Shown one piece after another: positions 1 to 9,161 of a stretch of 55,432 nucleotides of DNA. The stretch covers positions 5,250,437 through 5,305,868 of the forward strand of contig NZ_CP024866.1 of assembly GCF_004136015.1 (NCBI RefSeq), written 5' to 3'. The translations under genes and the position numbers were made by a program. The notes under the pieces are model-generated. The model was not told the origin of the DNA and ran no database searches. It saw only the letters and a list, made by a program, of their open reading frames with translations. Positions within the stretch are counted from its first letter, which is position 1. Every line of letters starts with the position of its first letter. This stretch comes from Pseudomonas sp. ACM7 (GTDB lineage Bacteria > Pseudomonadota > Gammaproteobacteria > Pseudomonadales > Pseudomonadaceae).

Positions 1-137
1 TGACCTCTGCTGGCGGTACCGGTCAGGATCACCGTGGTTTCCGTGGTGGTGCCGCCGTGGGGAATCTCGACACCGCTCAGATCGCCTTTGACCGAGGTGA
101 TGGTCGGTGCCACGACCGCCGTGACGGTAAAGGTACG
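1..137. repeat. Near-identical Ig-repeat DNA, copy A (copy B at 1288-1424)
   Basis: Bases 1 to about 137 match 1288-1424 almost base for base, with a few differences and a 3-base indel near the middle. A third, more diverged copy lies at about 1572-1710. All encode the same Ig-like module of the giant protein. Repeats this similar can recombine and change domain number. Confidence 0.85.
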
Positions 138-3100
138 TGGCGGTGCTGAAACCGGGTGCGGGTTGCCGTAAAGGCCCTCGATAGTGATGCTGTGATTTCC
201 AACGGTGGTGCTATAGGACACTGTTGTCCAATCGCCGTTGCCATCGACTGGTCGCGTACCCTGTGGATTACCGTGATCCAACACGGAGACTGTCTGGTTA
301 TTGCTCGCCTTGCCGCTCAGCGTCAGAGCGGTATCGACGGTGATGCCACCCTCGGGAACAGGCCCTCTGGAGTCCGACACGGTGGTAAGGGTGGGGGTAA
401 TCAATGCCACCGCTCTGATGGTATAGGTGCGTAGCGGGAAGGTCACCGCCGTAGCGGTATCGGCCACCCTATCGAAGTTCACCCGGAAGGTGACCTTTAG
501 CTCGCTGCCGTCCTTGAGCGTTTTCAGCCAGTCCCTGGGAGCCAGCGCGATCAGCCCTGACGACGTAGAATGCACCGCGCCGGCCCAGACGACCCATTCG
601 GTCGATGTGCCGTTATCCAGGATACCGTCATAGCGCAGCCAGACGTTCTGCCTTGCAAGCTGAAACGGCCATTGAGCCACCCGCAGATTCTCAGTGCCTA
701 CCAGGCTGTTGACGTCCAGCACGTTGCCCACCGCACCGTCGATGGCCGGCGTTGGCAAGGCGCCATCCTGGTTGGGAATGCTCTGCACACTCAGCGAGAA
801 GGGCTGTGAGTCTTGTGGCCTATTCGTCCCTCGAGTTACGGTGTATTTAACCGTCACCGGCTTGCCCAGGTTAAAGGCAATGACCGACACCGGTACCGGG
901 ATCTCAAGACCGATGCTGCTGATGGGGGCCGCCGTGGTGGTGTGCGAACCTTCGGCCGGGGTGCCGGCAGCGCCGGTCCACGTCACGCTCAGCAGGTCGG
1001 TGGGTAGCAGGACGCCCTGAGGGACCACCACGGTGAGGGAGTCTTTGGCGGCGATGGGGTTTAGGTTGTTGTCGACGGTTTCTTTAACGGAAGGCGGATT
1101 CAGCATGAGGGCTGATTGGACGGTAAAGGTCCGCGCCTCCGAGGTTACGCCACTGCCATACAACGCTTTGGCGGTGATGCTGTGAGCCGCCACACTCAGC
1201 GCAGACACCTTCAAGGTCCAGACCCCTGTGGTCAGGTCAGCCGTCGGCTGGCCTTTGGAGTCGGTGCCGTCGAGCACATCGACCTTTTGACCTCTGCTGG
1301 CGGTACCGGTCAGGATCACCGTGGTTTCCGTGGTGGTGTTATGGGGAATCTCGACACCGCTCAGATCGCCTTTGACCGAGGTGATGGTCGGCGCCACGAC
1401 CGCCGTGACGGTCAAGGTCCGCGCCGCCGATGATGCTCCAGCGCCATACAGCGCCTTGGCGGTAAAGCTGTGCGCCGCCACGCTCAGGCCGGTGATGGTC
1501 TTGGACCAAATCCCCGTCGTTGGATCCGCAATGGCTTCCTCCTTGCGCACGCCGCCATCCTGGATCTCGACCTTCTGCCCTTTGCTGGCGGTGCCGGTCA
1601 GGGTCACCGCGATTTCCACGGTGGTGCCACCCGGAGGAATCTCGACCCCGCTCGGATCGCCTTTCACCGACTCGATGGTCGGCGGATCCAGACTCACCGC
1701 TTCACCCACCACAAACTCCAACACATTCGAATAACTCGTCTCATTCGTCGCCGCGCGCCAGATCCGGTAACTCGCGCTCACCTTTTTCCCACGATTGGGT
1801 TCGATATATTCAGCCACGAACGCCGCGTTGAGAGAGAAAGGCACGTCCTTGTCCTTGGACAGCGCAGTGAGGGGGATCGAGTCTTCCTTCTTGCCGGTCA
1901 CTTCGCCGGTCCAGGTGTAGGTCACCACATCCTTGGCCTGGGTCGGTTTCGCGACGGGCCGCGGCGCGGTCAGTTTGCTCACGCCGCCAGGCAGGTCCTT
2001 GGGTTCCAGCCTGCCGTCCTTCTCGCCGAGGACGATGGGTTTGACCAGTTCGAACTGTGGCTCGCCAACGTTCAGCAGCGAGGTGCGCACGGATTCACGC
2101 CTGACGATCGTGCCGTCTTCCTCACTGAGCAGGGTGTACCACAACTCCAGCGTGCCGCCTTCGAGGGTCTTGAGGTGTTTGCCCTCGACGGTGACGAGGA
2201 AGCCCTCGGGATCCTTGGCTTCCTCATCGCTGGGAAAGAACCACTCCAGTTCCGGGTCGTAAATAGTCTGATCGGGCCGCTTGCCGAACCATTTGAGCTC
2301 GATCACCATGCCGGCCTGGATGAGCGGGTCAAACGGAATGCGAATGCGGGTGTTCGGCAGGTCAGGGTCGAGCGCGCCGTTCTGTGCGTCCTCAGCAATG
2401 GGCGCCGCGAGGCGTTTGGGTTCGCCGACGATGTTGATGAAGCGACCTTTGGAGCGCTGGATGATCACGCCCGCGCGTTCCAGTTCGTAGGAAAACACCC
2501 CTTGGGTTTTCGCCAGGGCCCGGGCGGCGGCGTTGGACAGCAGTACCTCGACCACCGAGGGCACGTTATTGATCGTTTCGTGGACCTTGATGTCGATGGT
2601 CTCACCCTCAAGGGTGGTGCCCTTGAGGTTCATGATGATGACATCGCCCACCTTGAACTCGGTGGACGACGCCGCCCAGACCTGCAAAATCAACTTTTCA
2701 TCGCCCAGCGTGTCGAGGTCAAGCTCGTTGCCGTTGGCCTGTTTGAGGATGGGCGCATCCAGCCGCGAGTTGCCGGTGTCGACGACGATGCGCGTTTCCT
2801 TGCACCAGTCTTCGGACTGGTTGTGCACCCGGTCACGCACTATGAACGTGACGGCCAGGCCTTCGAGGCCGGAGTCCCCGGCTGCGAGGATGGTTTGTTC
2901 GTCGACGTGGACCTTGATCGGGTTGTTCGCCGGGGCGTCGATCTGCGCCTGGGTGACCGGCGCCGACAGCACCAGCTTGCCGCCCCAGCTCGCCGTGATC
3001 ACGTCGCCCAGCGCAATGTTGGGGTAAGGCAGGCTGGAGCCGCTGCCGGGTTTAGCCTGGATGAGGATGTCGACGCCGTTTTTGGCGCTGTCCTTGTCCA

Positions 3101-3575
3101 CGCCATCCTGGACGATCTCCGCCGGCTCGAAGGTCATGTACAGATTGGAATGCCCATAGTCCGGGTCCGTGTCCTGGCCGCCGGGAATGTCGAGTTTGAC
3201 GTAGAGCTTGAGCGGCGGGGTGAAGGGTTCGGGTTGCTGATGCAGCCGCGTCACCCGGTAGGACAGTTCCCATGGCCCTGTCTGCAGGCGGCCCGGGGCG
3301 ACGAACAGGGTGGCGCGCTCGGTCAGTTCGACGGGGGCGCTGATGGTGTGTTGATCGACCACGTTGTTGTTGAGCAGCAGCTCGACCTTGTCGCCCAGGT
3401 TCTTGTTCGACCAGATCGGGATCTGGACCTTCAGGCCCTGGTCCGGAAAGTTGAGCTGGGCGGCGGCGAGGTTGATGCCCCAATCCTCAGCCGGTGGCCG
3501 GGGCTTGAGGGCGCCGGGGATTTCCGGGGCGAGCAGGGCTAGCGGGCTGAGGTTTTTCAGGGCTTGGACGAGCAT
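1..3575 (-). CDS. Giant Ig-like repeat protein, N-terminal 1191 residues (runs off left edge)
   Basis: The frame reads without a stop from ATG 3575-3573 to the window edge, so at least 1191 residues are present and the C-terminus is missing. GGAG sits 8 bases before the ATG. There is no convincing signal peptide. Residues 1-620 are a string of diverged beta-rich modules. Clear Ig-like repeats follow at about 627-725, 725-822, 1057-1153 and from 1154 on, each with the pattern SVKGD.SGVEIP, TLTGTAS.GQKV and SVAAHS.TAKALYG. These resemble the bacterial Ig-like repeats of large Pseudomonas surface or secreted proteins. If it is exported, a type I C-terminal signal outside the window is a possibility (inference). 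Function unknown. A long open frame on the opposite strand (1470-3542) is a shadow of this gene. Confidence 0.85.
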   Translation of the reverse strand, partial: MLVQALKNLSPLALLAPEIPGALKPRPPAEDWGINLAAAQLNFPDQGLKVQIPIWSNKNLGDKVELLLNNNVVDQHTISAPVELTERATLFVAPGRLQTGPWELSYRVTRLHQQPEPFTPPLKLYVKLDIPGGQDTDPDYGHSNLYMTFEPAEIVQDGVDKDSAKNGVDILIQAKPGSGSSLPYPNIALGDVITASWGGKLVLSAPVTQAQIDAPANNPIKVHVDEQTILAAGDSGLEGLAVTFIVRDRVHNQSEDWCKETRIVVDTGNSRLDAPILKQANGNELDLDTLGDEKLILQVWAASSTEFKVGDVIIMNLKGTTLEGETIDIKVHETINNVPSVVEVLLSNAAARALAKTQGVFSYELERAGVIIQRSKGRFINIVGEPKRLAAPIAEDAQNGALDPDLPNTRIRIPFDPLIQAGMVIELKWFGKRPDQTIYDPELEWFFPSDEEAKDPEGFLVTVEGKHLKTLEGGTLELWYTLLSEEDGTIVRRESVRTSLLNVGEPQFELVKPIVLGEKDGRLEPKDLPGGVSKLTAPRPVAKPTQAKDVVTYTWTGEVTGKKEDSIPLTALSKDKDVPFSLNAAFVAEYIEPNRGKKVSASYRIWRAATNETSYSNVLEFVVGEAVSLDPPTIESVKGDPSGVEIPPGGTTVEIAVTLTGTASKGQKVEIQDGGVRKEEAIADPTTGIWSKTITGLSVAAHSFTAKALYGAGASSAARTLTVTAVVAPTITSVKGDLSGVEIPHNTTTETTVILTGTASRGQKVDVLDGTDSKGQPTADLTTGVWTLKVSALSVAAHSITAKALYGSGVTSEARTFTVQSALMLNPPSVKETVDNNLNPIAAKDSLTVVVPQGVLLPTDLLSVTWTGAAGTPAEGSHTTTAAPISSIGLEIPVPVSVIAFNLGKPVTVKYTVTRGTNRPQDSQPFSLSVQSIPNQDGALPTPAIDGAVGNVLDVNSLVGTENLRVAQWPFQLARQNVWLRYDGILDNGTSTEWVVWAGAVHSTSSGLIALAPRDWLKTLKDGSELKVTFRVNFDRVADTATAVTFPLRTYTIRAVALITPTLTTVSDSRGPVPEGGITVDTALTLSGKASNNQTVSVLDHGNPQGTRPVDGNGDWTTVSYSTTVGNHSITIEGLYGNPHPVSAPPRTFTVTAVVAPTITSVKGDLSGVEIPHGGTTTETTVILTGTASRG
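1288..1424. repeat. Near-identical Ig-repeat DNA, copy B
   Basis: This is the partner of the repeat at 1-137 and encodes the [12 protein letters not shown]...[10 protein letters not shown] segment around residues 718-763 of the giant protein. Confidence 0.85.
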
Positions 3576-3715
3576 GGCGGGCACTCCGGTCGGTGAGAGG
3601 CGATGGAGTGATTTAAGGCTGGAGGCGGGAGGGTTGGCTACTGTCAGAAATAACAGGTAAGAGGGTTTGTCGGACGAGTGGTAGGGCTGCGGGTGGCTGC
3701 AGATTGGCTCGTAAC

Positions 3716-3750
3716 GCCAAAAGATTGCAGGCTGCGAGCTTTTGATTTTT
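3716..3750. repeat. Degenerate REP remnant
   Basis: AAAAGATTGCAGGCTGCGAG followed by CTTTTGAT resembles the local REP core but is scrambled. It lies in the 378-base gap between the divergent giant protein gene and the membrane protein gene. The rest of that gap holds the sigma-54-type promoter. Confidence 0.45.
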
Positions 3751-3883
3751 CCATTGAAAACACCGCTCCCGGTCAATGCATAAAACCCGCCGCTACAGAC
3801 CGCTTCCTTGCAAATTGCATGGCCATTGGAAGTTCAAACTTTATAACTTATTGAAAACCAGCGATTTATTTAAAGTTGGCGAA

Positions 3884-3899
3884 TGGCACGGTGACTGCA
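3884..3899 (+). promoter_or_regulatory. Sigma-54 (RpoN) promoter
   Basis: TGGCACGGTGACTGCA matches the sigma-54 consensus TGGCACG-N4-TTGCA with one mismatch. GG (3885-3886) and GC (3897-3898) are exactly 10 bases apart, as required. It lies 55 bases before the start codon of the membrane protein gene and points at it. An AT-rich block at 3848-3871 could bind IHF or an activator. Confidence 0.6.
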
Positions 3900-3953
3900 A
3901 TTCCTCCGTTGAAGAGTTGTAACACCATCTTTCCTGCCTGGAGCGATATAACA

Positions 3954-4892
3954 ATGAATAGATCCTCTGATGGTTTCTATCCTGCCCTCGAAGAAACCAG
4001 CACGCTCTCTGGCGTGTCGTGGGGGGCGATCTTCGCGGGGGCCGCTGCGGCGGCGGCGTTGTCGTTGATTCTCGTGCTGCTCGGCTTTGGCCTGGGTTTT
4101 TCGGCGGTGTCGCCGTGGGCCAATGAAGGGGTGAGCGCCAAGGGCCTGGGCATTTCAACGATTGTCTGGCTGGCGGCTACGCAAATCGTGGCTTCCGGGC
4201 TTGGCGGTTACATCGCCGGTCGTCTGCGGGTGAAGTGGGCGTACATGCACGGTGATGAGGTTTACTTCCGTGACACCGCCCATGGCTTTCTGGCCTGGTG
4301 CGTGGCAACGCTGGTGACGGCGACGCTGGTGGTCGGCTCGGTCAGCAGCATTGTCAGCGGTGGCGTGCAGGCCGGGGCGAGCATGGTCGGTGGCGCCGCG
4401 AGTGCCGCGACTCAAGCAGCCGGCACGGCTGTCGGCAACACTGACAGTGACCAGTACGGTTATTTCGTCGACAGTCTGTTGCGCGATGATCGCCCGGCGG
4501 CGGTCAGTGATGACGCCGTTCATGGCACCGTGACACGCATCTTCGTGCGCAGCCTGAGCAACGACGGTCAACTGGCTGCCGAAGACCGCACCTACCTGGC
4601 GCAACTGGTTGCCCAACGGACCAACCTCACTCAAGCGGACGCGGAACGTCGCGTTGATGAAGTGTATGCCCGCACGCAAAAAGCCGTGGCCGACGCCAAA
4701 CTCGCCGCCCGACAAGCCGCCGACACCGCCGCCAAAGTCGCTGCCTGGACTTCGCTGTGGATGTTCATTGCGCTGCTGATCGGTGCGTTTTTCGCCAGCC
4801 TCGCTGCAACCTTTGGCGGCCGTCGTCGGGATGCCGTGGTGTATCTGGAATCCGACGCTAACGTGACCACCACTTCACTGCCTGTTCGCTAA
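3954..4892 (+). CDS. Polytopic membrane protein of unknown function, 312 aa
   Basis: I chose ATG 3954, preceded by GGAG at 3940-3943, over the longer open frame from 3876, which would start inside the sigma-54 promoter region. Hydrophobic segments lie near residues 20-50 (Ala-rich), 65-90 and 105-135, plus one near the C-terminus (about 270-295). Between the third and fourth is a soluble stretch of roughly 120 residues ending in an Ala-rich helix likely to form a coiled coil. The C-terminal tail is short and charged. I recognise no catalytic motif. A 24-residue membrane peptide gene starts 16 bases downstream, so the two are probably co-transcribed. Role unknown. Confidence 0.8.
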   Translation: MNRSSDGFYPALEETSTLSGVSWGAIFAGAAAAAALSLILVLLGFGLGFSAVSPWANEGVSAKGLGISTIVWLAATQIVASGLGGYIAGRLRVKWAYMHGDEVYFRDTAHGFLAWCVATLVTATLVVGSVSSIVSGGVQAGASMVGGAASAATQAAGTAVGNTDSDQYGYFVDSLLRDDRPAAVSDDAVHGTVTRIFVRSLSNDGQLAAEDRTYLAQLVAQRTNLTQADAERRVDEVYARTQKAVADAKLAARQAADTAAKVAAWTSLWMFIALLIGAFFASLAATFGGRRRDAVVYLESDANVTTTSLPVR

Positions 4893-4908
4893 CCCCAGGA
4901 GAACTACC

Positions 4909-4983
4909 ATGCGCTCATTACTGCTGTTCTTTCTCGGCGTACCGATCCCGATCATCATCCTGATCGCCCTGTTCATGCACTGA
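4909..4983 (+). CDS. 24-residue single-pass membrane peptide
   Basis: This small open frame starts at ATG 4909 with a strong AGGAGA 6-7 bases upstream and ends at TGA 4981-4983. The peptide begins MRSLLLFFLG, continues with VPIPIIILIALF and ends MH. It is almost entirely one transmembrane segment with a Pro-x-Pro motif. Very similar tiny proteins occur in many Pseudomonas genomes as unnamed conserved proteins (from memory). It lies 16 bases after the membrane protein gene and directly before a strong terminator, so the pair forms a two-gene unit. The good ribosome binding site and coding-like composition make it credible. Confidence 0.7.
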   Translation: MRSLLLFFLGVPIPIIILIALFMH

Positions 4984-5006
4984 CTTACGCTGGGGCACAT
5001 GCCTCT

Positions 5007-5048
5007 GCCGCTTCTGCCTCGGGTAGAAGCGGCGTTTCGCGTTTTTTT
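5007..5048 (+). terminator. Rho-independent terminator
   Basis: A perfect 9-bp stem (5007-5015 with 5025-5033, GCCGCTTCT/AGAAGCGGC) has a 9-base loop and a 7-T run at 5042-5048. It ends the 3954-4983 unit. A run of nine G follows at 5049-5057. Confidence 0.8.
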
Positions 5049-5065
5049 GGGGGGGGGACAAAGCC

Positions 5066-5147
5066 AAAAGATCGCAGGCTTCGCCAGCTCCTACAGGGAT
5101 CCGCATACATCCGTAGGAGCTGGCGCAGCCAGCGATCTTTTGATCTT
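5066..5147. repeat. REP pair (REPIN-like)
   Basis: Two inverted REP cores, AAAAGATCGCAGGCTTCG... and ...GTAGGAGCTGGCGCAGCC, flank about 20 bases. It lies between two convergent genes. Confidence 0.85.
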
Positions 5148-5154
5148 CAAACCA

Positions 5155-5766
5155 TCATTCGATCGGTGTACTGACGAAATCCTCAAGCCCCTCGGCATAC
5201 GCCGTAAACGCACTGATCTGTGGAAACCGATTCACATCCACCTGATCCGGCACCACCAGATTGGTGAAACTCCACGCCACCGCCAACGTAATCCCGTCTT
5301 GAGCAATCGTCCCGTCAGTCTTCAGCGGCTGCATTTCCAGCTCCCGCTCCAGCGCCGAATAGGCTGCCGCCAGTTGCCCTTCGACCCGCTCCACCCACGG
5401 TTCAAACTGAATCTCCGCTGGCCGCAGGTTGCGTTCGTAGTAGAGCTGCACGGACTTTTCGCACGCCGCCAGCCCCAGGCCGATCAGGCGCAACGAGCGC
5501 AAGCGCTGCTTCAGGTCACTGGGCATCAGGCTGTTGCCAGGACCGGCCAAGGCTTCGAGGTAGTCGAGGATCAACGTCGAGTCGATCAACACCTCGCCGT
5601 CGTCCAGCACCAGGGTGGGCGCCTTGACCACCGGGTTGATCTGCTGGAACTGCTCGAAATGCCGAAACACCGAAACCGACTGGTGTTCCAGTGGAATGCC
5701 AAGGCGTTTGGCGGAGATGGCGACGCGCCGCACATAGGGTGAATCCAGCATGCCGATCAGCTTCAT
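5155..5766 (-). CDS. Glutathione S-transferase family protein
   Basis: At 203 residues this is a normal cytosolic GST length. The N-terminal thioredoxin-like domain (about 1-80) shows the SPYVRR active-site region, VKAPTLV with the cis-proline, and DSTLILDYLE with the glutathione gamma-glutamyl binding Asp-Ser. The helical C-terminal domain follows. AAGGAG lies 9 bases before ATG 5766. It would conjugate or otherwise use glutathione in the cytoplasm; the substrate cannot be read from the sequence. It is monocistronic, and its 3' end abuts a REP pair. Confidence 0.88.
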   Translation of the reverse strand: MKLIGMLDSPYVRRVAISAKRLGIPLEHQSVSVFRHFEQFQQINPVVKAPTLVLDDGEVLIDSTLILDYLEALAGPGNSLMPSDLKQRLRSLRLIGLGLAACEKSVQLYYERNLRPAEIQFEPWVERVEGQLAAAYSALERELEMQPLKTDGTIAQDGITLAVAWSFTNLVVPDQVDVNRFPQISAFTAYAEGLEDFVSTPIE

Positions 5767-5842
5767 TGAACCGCTCCTTCAGATGTCCATTTCGGGATGG
5801 ACAACCTTAGTCTAGCTTCAGCGAGCTGCAAACGGCGTGCTG

Positions 5843-6763
5843 CTAATCCTCGAAGCCGACCTGTTCGTGAATCTCATCGACCTTCAACTCCAGCCGATAC
5901 GCCACGGCAATAAACAACGCCTGGCACAGGCACAGCGTCGCACTCAACGAACGGAAGGCAAACGAACTGCCTTCGTTGACCAGCAGCACGGTGTTGGCGC
6001 GTTTGGCCAGGGGCGAGAGGTTGCTGTCGGTGATGATCAGGGTTTTGGCCTGATGGTGCTGGGCGATGCGCAGGCAGTGCTGGGTTTCCTTGCCGTAGGG
6101 CGTGAAGCTGATGGCGATCACCAGGTCATTGGCGCGCACGCTGCGCATCTGCTCGCGGTAGCTGCCGCCGAGCCCCGAAACCAGATGGATGCGCTTGTTG
6201 GTGTGTTGCAGGTTGTAGACCAGGTAGTCGGCCACCGCGAACGAACGGCGCACGCCGACCACGTAGATATTGTCGGCATTCACCACCAGGTCGACGGCCT
6301 TGTCGAAGGCCTGGTCATCGAGTTCCAGCCCCAGCCGTTCGATGCCCGACAGGGTCGCATTGATGCACTCGCGCGCCAGGTCGCCGCCGCTGGCCTTCTG
6401 CGACTTGTTGGCGATCATGCTGCGAATTCGCTGCTGGTAGTTCTGCACCGGCGTGGTCTTGTGGGTATAGGCCTCGCGGAACAGCGCCTGCATCTCGCTG
6501 AAGCCACTGAACCCGAAGCGCTGGGAAAACCGCACGATCGCCGACGGGTGCACTTCGCACTCGCGGGCGATGTCGCTGATGCGGTCGACCATGATCCGGT
6601 CGCTCTGCTGGCTCATGTAACTGGCGATGCGTTTGAGCTGGCGCGGCAGGCTTTCGTATTCGTTGGTGATCAACTGCAGCAGACGCTCGGCATTGATCGG
6701 GGGGCTGGCGAGATCGCTGTCGGGCGTGCTCTCGGTCGTCGCCGGCTGATCGGTGCGGGTCAT
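5843..6763 (-). CDS. iolR: RpiR-family transcriptional regulator, probable inositol repressor IolR
   Basis: I start at ATG 6763 (AAGGA 5 bases upstream) because the 54-residue upstream extension has no ribosome binding site. The 306-residue protein has an N-terminal RpiR helix-turn-helix (about 25-105, with VHPSAIVRFSQRFGFSGFSE) and a C-terminal SIS sugar-phosphate domain (about 140-280, with VGVRRSFAVADY and AISFTPYGKET). It is transcribed away from the inositol operon across a 311-base gap holding a palindrome of the form GGAA-N6-TTCC. That is the motif I recall for rhizobial IolR. Repression relieved by a phosphorylated inositol intermediate is the family expectation, not shown here. Confidence 0.8.
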   Translation of the reverse strand: MTRTDQPATTESTPDSDLASPPINAERLLQLITNEYESLPRQLKRIASYMSQQSDRIMVDRISDIARECEVHPSAIVRFSQRFGFSGFSEMQALFREAYTHKTTPVQNYQQRIRSMIANKSQKASGGDLARECINATLSGIERLGLELDDQAFDKAVDLVVNADNIYVVGVRRSFAVADYLVYNLQHTNKRIHLVSGLGGSYREQMRSVRANDLVIAISFTPYGKETQHCLRIAQHHQAKTLIITDSNLSPLAKRANTVLLVNEGSSFAFRSLSATLCLCQALFIAVAYRLELKVDEIHEQVGFED

Positions 6764-6935
6764 AAGGAATCCTTCTGGCTTGTTCTTATAGGGAGGACAG
6801 ATGGCGTCATCCCCTGACAATAGGTTGGCTGTGCGCAGTCTACAGGGTAGGCCGGAATAAAATCTTGAGCTTGCGGTCAGTACGAGGTGTGCTGAAACGA
6901 TGCACTGCCTCTGGAACGCTTGCACCCAAGTTTAT

Positions 6936-6951
6936 TGGAAAAAATATTCCA
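6936..6951. promoter_or_regulatory. Candidate IolR operator 1
   Basis: TGGAAAAAATATTCCA is a near-perfect palindrome (TGGAA/TTCCA arms, 6-base AT centre) in the intergenic region between the RpiR regulator and iolC. A very similar site, TAGAAATTATTTTCTA, lies before the inositol transporter genes at 18619-18634. Confidence 0.55.
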
Positions 6952-6964
6952 CGTAAAAAATATT

Positions 6965-6980
6965 TGGAATAATTATTGAT
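6965..6980. promoter_or_regulatory. Candidate IolR operator half-site
   Basis: TGGAATAATTATTGAT has the TGGAA arm and a perfect AATAATTATT core but lacks the TTCCA arm. It lies 14 bases from operator 1, next to the likely iolC promoter. Confidence 0.35.
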
Positions 6981-7003
6981 TGTTCGGTCCCGGACGTTTT
7001 AGT
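6976..7003 (+). promoter_or_regulatory. Possible sigma-70 promoter for the iol operon
   Basis: TTGATT (6976-6981) and TTTAGT (6998-7003) are 16 bases apart and each match the consensus at four of six positions. The -35 overlaps the candidate operator half-site, which would suit repression. The match is weak. Confidence 0.3.
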
Positions 7004-7074
7004 CTGCATCCACCAAGAGTGTTCGGCGCGGCCATCGCCCCGAACGCAGGCTGATAAAAATAACAGGAGCCAGC

Positions 7075-9012
7075 ATGGGCCAGACTCGTTTTGCCAGTGG
7101 GCGTCAATTGGATCTGATTTGCCTGGGGCGCCTAGGCGTCGACCTCTATGCGCAGCAAGTCGGAGCGCGGTTGGAAGATGTTTCAAGCTTCGCCAAATAC
7201 CTCGGCGGGTCGTCCGCCAACATCGCTTTCGGCACGGCTCGGCTGGGCCTGAAATCGGCGATGTTGAGCCGGGTAGGGGACGACCACATGGGCCGCTTCC
7301 TCGTTGAATCCCTGACCCGCGAAGGTTGCGATGTCAGCGGCATCAAGGTCGATCCGGAGCGCCTGACCGCCATGGTCCTGCTGGGCCTCAAGGATCGCGA
7401 AACCTTTCCTTTGGTCTTCTACCGCGAAAACTGTGCCGACATGGCGCTGCGGGCAGAAGACATCAGTGAAGCCTTCATCGCTTCCAGTAAAGCCTTGCTG
7501 ATCACCGGCACCCATTTCTCCACCGACGGCGTCTACAAGGCGAGCATCCAGGCGCTGGATTACGCCGAGAAGCACAACGTCAAACGGGTGCTGGACATCG
7601 ACTATCGCCCGGTACTCTGGGGCCTGGCCGGCAAGGCCGATGGCGAAACCCGCTTCGTCGCCGACCAGAACGTCAGCCAGCATGTGCAGAAAATCCTCCC
7701 GCGTTTCGACCTGATCGTCGGTACTGAAGAAGAGTTTTTGATTGCCGGTGGCTCTGAAGATTTGCTCACCGCACTGCTCAATGTTCGGCGCGTGAGCGCT
7801 GCGACCCTGGTGGTCAAGCTCGGCCCGCAGGGTTGCACGGTGATTCACGGGGTGATCCCGGCACGTCTTGAAGACGGCGCCATTTATCCCGGCGTTCGGG
7901 TGGAAGTGTTGAATGTGCTGGGGGCCGGCGATGCCTTCATGTCGGGCTTCCTCGCCGGTTGGCTGGAGGACGCGAGCGACGAGCGCTGCTGTCAGTTGGC
8001 CAATGCCTGCGGCGGTCTGGTGGTGTCGCGCCATGCCTGTGCCCCGGCCATGCCGACCCGCGCCGAACTCGACTATCTGTTTAACAGCCCGGTGCCGATT
8101 ACCCGGCCGGATCAGGACGCGGTGTTGCAGCGTCTGCATCAGGTCAGCGTGCCGCGCAAACAGTGGAAGCAGCTGTTCATTTTTGCTTTCGACCATCGCG
8201 GGCAACTGGTGGAACTGGCGCACAAGGGCGGCCGCGACCTGAACGCCATCGGCGAACTCAAGCAACTGTTTATCAAAGCCGTGGAGCGGGTCGAAGCCGA
8301 TTTGCGCGAGCAGGGCATCGAGGCCGATGTCGGGCTGCTGGCCGATCAACGTTTCGGCCAGGACTCGCTGAACGCCGCCACCGGTCGCGGCTGGTGGGTG
8401 GCGCGTCCGGTGGAAGTGCAGGGCTCGCGGCCATTGGCCTTCGAACATGGTCGCTCCATCGGCAGCAACCTGATCGCCTGGCCGCAGGAACAAATCATCA
8501 AGTGCCTGGTGCAATTCCACCCTGACGATGAGCCGTTGCTGCGTCTGGAACAGGAAGCGCAGATCAAGGGTTTGTACCAGGCATCGCAGGTCAGCGGTCA
8601 TGAACTGCTGTTGGAAATCATCCCGCCCAAGGATCACCCGTCGACGCATCCGGACGTGCTGTATCGCGCCCTCAAACGCCTCTACAACCTGGGCATTTAC
8701 CCGGCGTGGTGGAAGATCGAAGCGCAGAGCGCCGAGGAGTGGAAACAACTCGACGAGCTGATTCAAGAGCGTGATCCGTACTGCCGAGGCGTGGTGTTGC
8801 TGGGGCTGAATGCACCGGCAGCAGCACTGGCCGAAGGGTTTCAACAGGCCCGCCAGAGCCAGACTTGCCGTGGGTTTGCAGTCGGCCGGACGATTTTTCA
8901 GGAGCCGAGCCGCGCGTGGATGGCCGGTGAAATCGACGATGAAGCGCTGATCCGTCAGGTGCAGGGCACGTTCGTTGAATTGATCGATGCCTGGCGTACG
9001 GCACGGAGCTGA
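7075..9012 (+). CDS. iolC: IolC-DUF2090 fusion: 5-dehydro-2-deoxygluconokinase with probable aldolase domain
   Basis: The 645-residue protein starts at ATG 7075 with CAGGAG upstream. Residues 10-325 form a PfkB carbohydrate kinase: LGGSSANIAFGTARLG near the N-terminus and the NVLGAGDAFMSG catalytic signature near 280. It would phosphorylate 2-deoxy-5-keto-gluconate. Residues about 350-640 are a DUF2090 domain (QLFIFAFDHRGQ, LLEIIPPKDHP). No separate iolJ aldolase gene occurs in the operon, so this domain probably cleaves the phosphorylated product to dihydroxyacetone phosphate and malonate semialdehyde. That is the usual annotation of the fusion and is inferred here. It is the first gene of the operon. 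Confidence 0.9.
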   Translation: MGQTRFASGRQLDLICLGRLGVDLYAQQVGARLEDVSSFAKYLGGSSANIAFGTARLGLKSAMLSRVGDDHMGRFLVESLTREGCDVSGIKVDPERLTAMVLLGLKDRETFPLVFYRENCADMALRAEDISEAFIASSKALLITGTHFSTDGVYKASIQALDYAEKHNVKRVLDIDYRPVLWGLAGKADGETRFVADQNVSQHVQKILPRFDLIVGTEEEFLIAGGSEDLLTALLNVRRVSAATLVVKLGPQGCTVIHGVIPARLEDGAIYPGVRVEVLNVLGAGDAFMSGFLAGWLEDASDERCCQLANACGGLVVSRHACAPAMPTRAELDYLFNSPVPITRPDQDAVLQRLHQVSVPRKQWKQLFIFAFDHRGQLVELAHKGGRDLNAIGELKQLFIKAVERVEADLREQGIEADVGLLADQRFGQDSLNAATGRGWWVARPVEVQGSRPLAFEHGRSIGSNLIAWPQEQIIKCLVQFHPDDEPLLRLEQEAQIKGLYQASQVSGHELLLEIIPPKDHPSTHPDVLYRALKRLYNLGIYPAWWKIEAQSAEEWKQLDELIQERDPYCRGVVLLGLNAPAAALAEGFQQARQSQTCRGFAVGRTIFQEPSRAWMAGEIDDEALIRQVQGTFVELIDAWRTARS

Positions 9013-9037
9013 ACATTTTCAATGTGTGAACACTGAA

Positions 9038-9114
9038 CCTGTGGGAGCGAGCTTGCTCGCGATGGGGCCTTCAAAGGCGCCAAAAGCATCGCGAGCAAGC
9101 TCGCTCCCACAGGG
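9038..9114. repeat. REP pair, second family, between iolC and iolE
   Basis: CCTGTGGGAGCGAGCTTGCT and its reverse complement face each other over about 25 bases. The core (GTGGGAGCGAGCTTGCTCGC) differs from the commoner REP of this window. It is transcribed within the iol operon. Confidence 0.9.
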
Positions 9115-9161
9115 TTTAGTGCCGCATTCAATGGTTAGGTAAAACAATAAAAGGTGCAGCC

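Noticed and set aside
1470..3542. A 690-codon open frame on the plus strand
   Set aside because: It lies opposite the Ig-repeat gene, and its sequence is Arg/Val/His-rich antisense of that gene. The minus-strand reading has recognisable repeats, a start and a ribosome site.
5049..5057. G9 tract as a phase-variable switch
   Set aside because: It lies after a terminator, between convergent genes, outside any promoter or reading frame I can support.
7183..8844. A 553-codon minus-strand frame opposite iolC
   Set aside because: Antisense of a GC-rich gene with strong third-position bias; no domain or ribosome site, while iolC is unmistakable.
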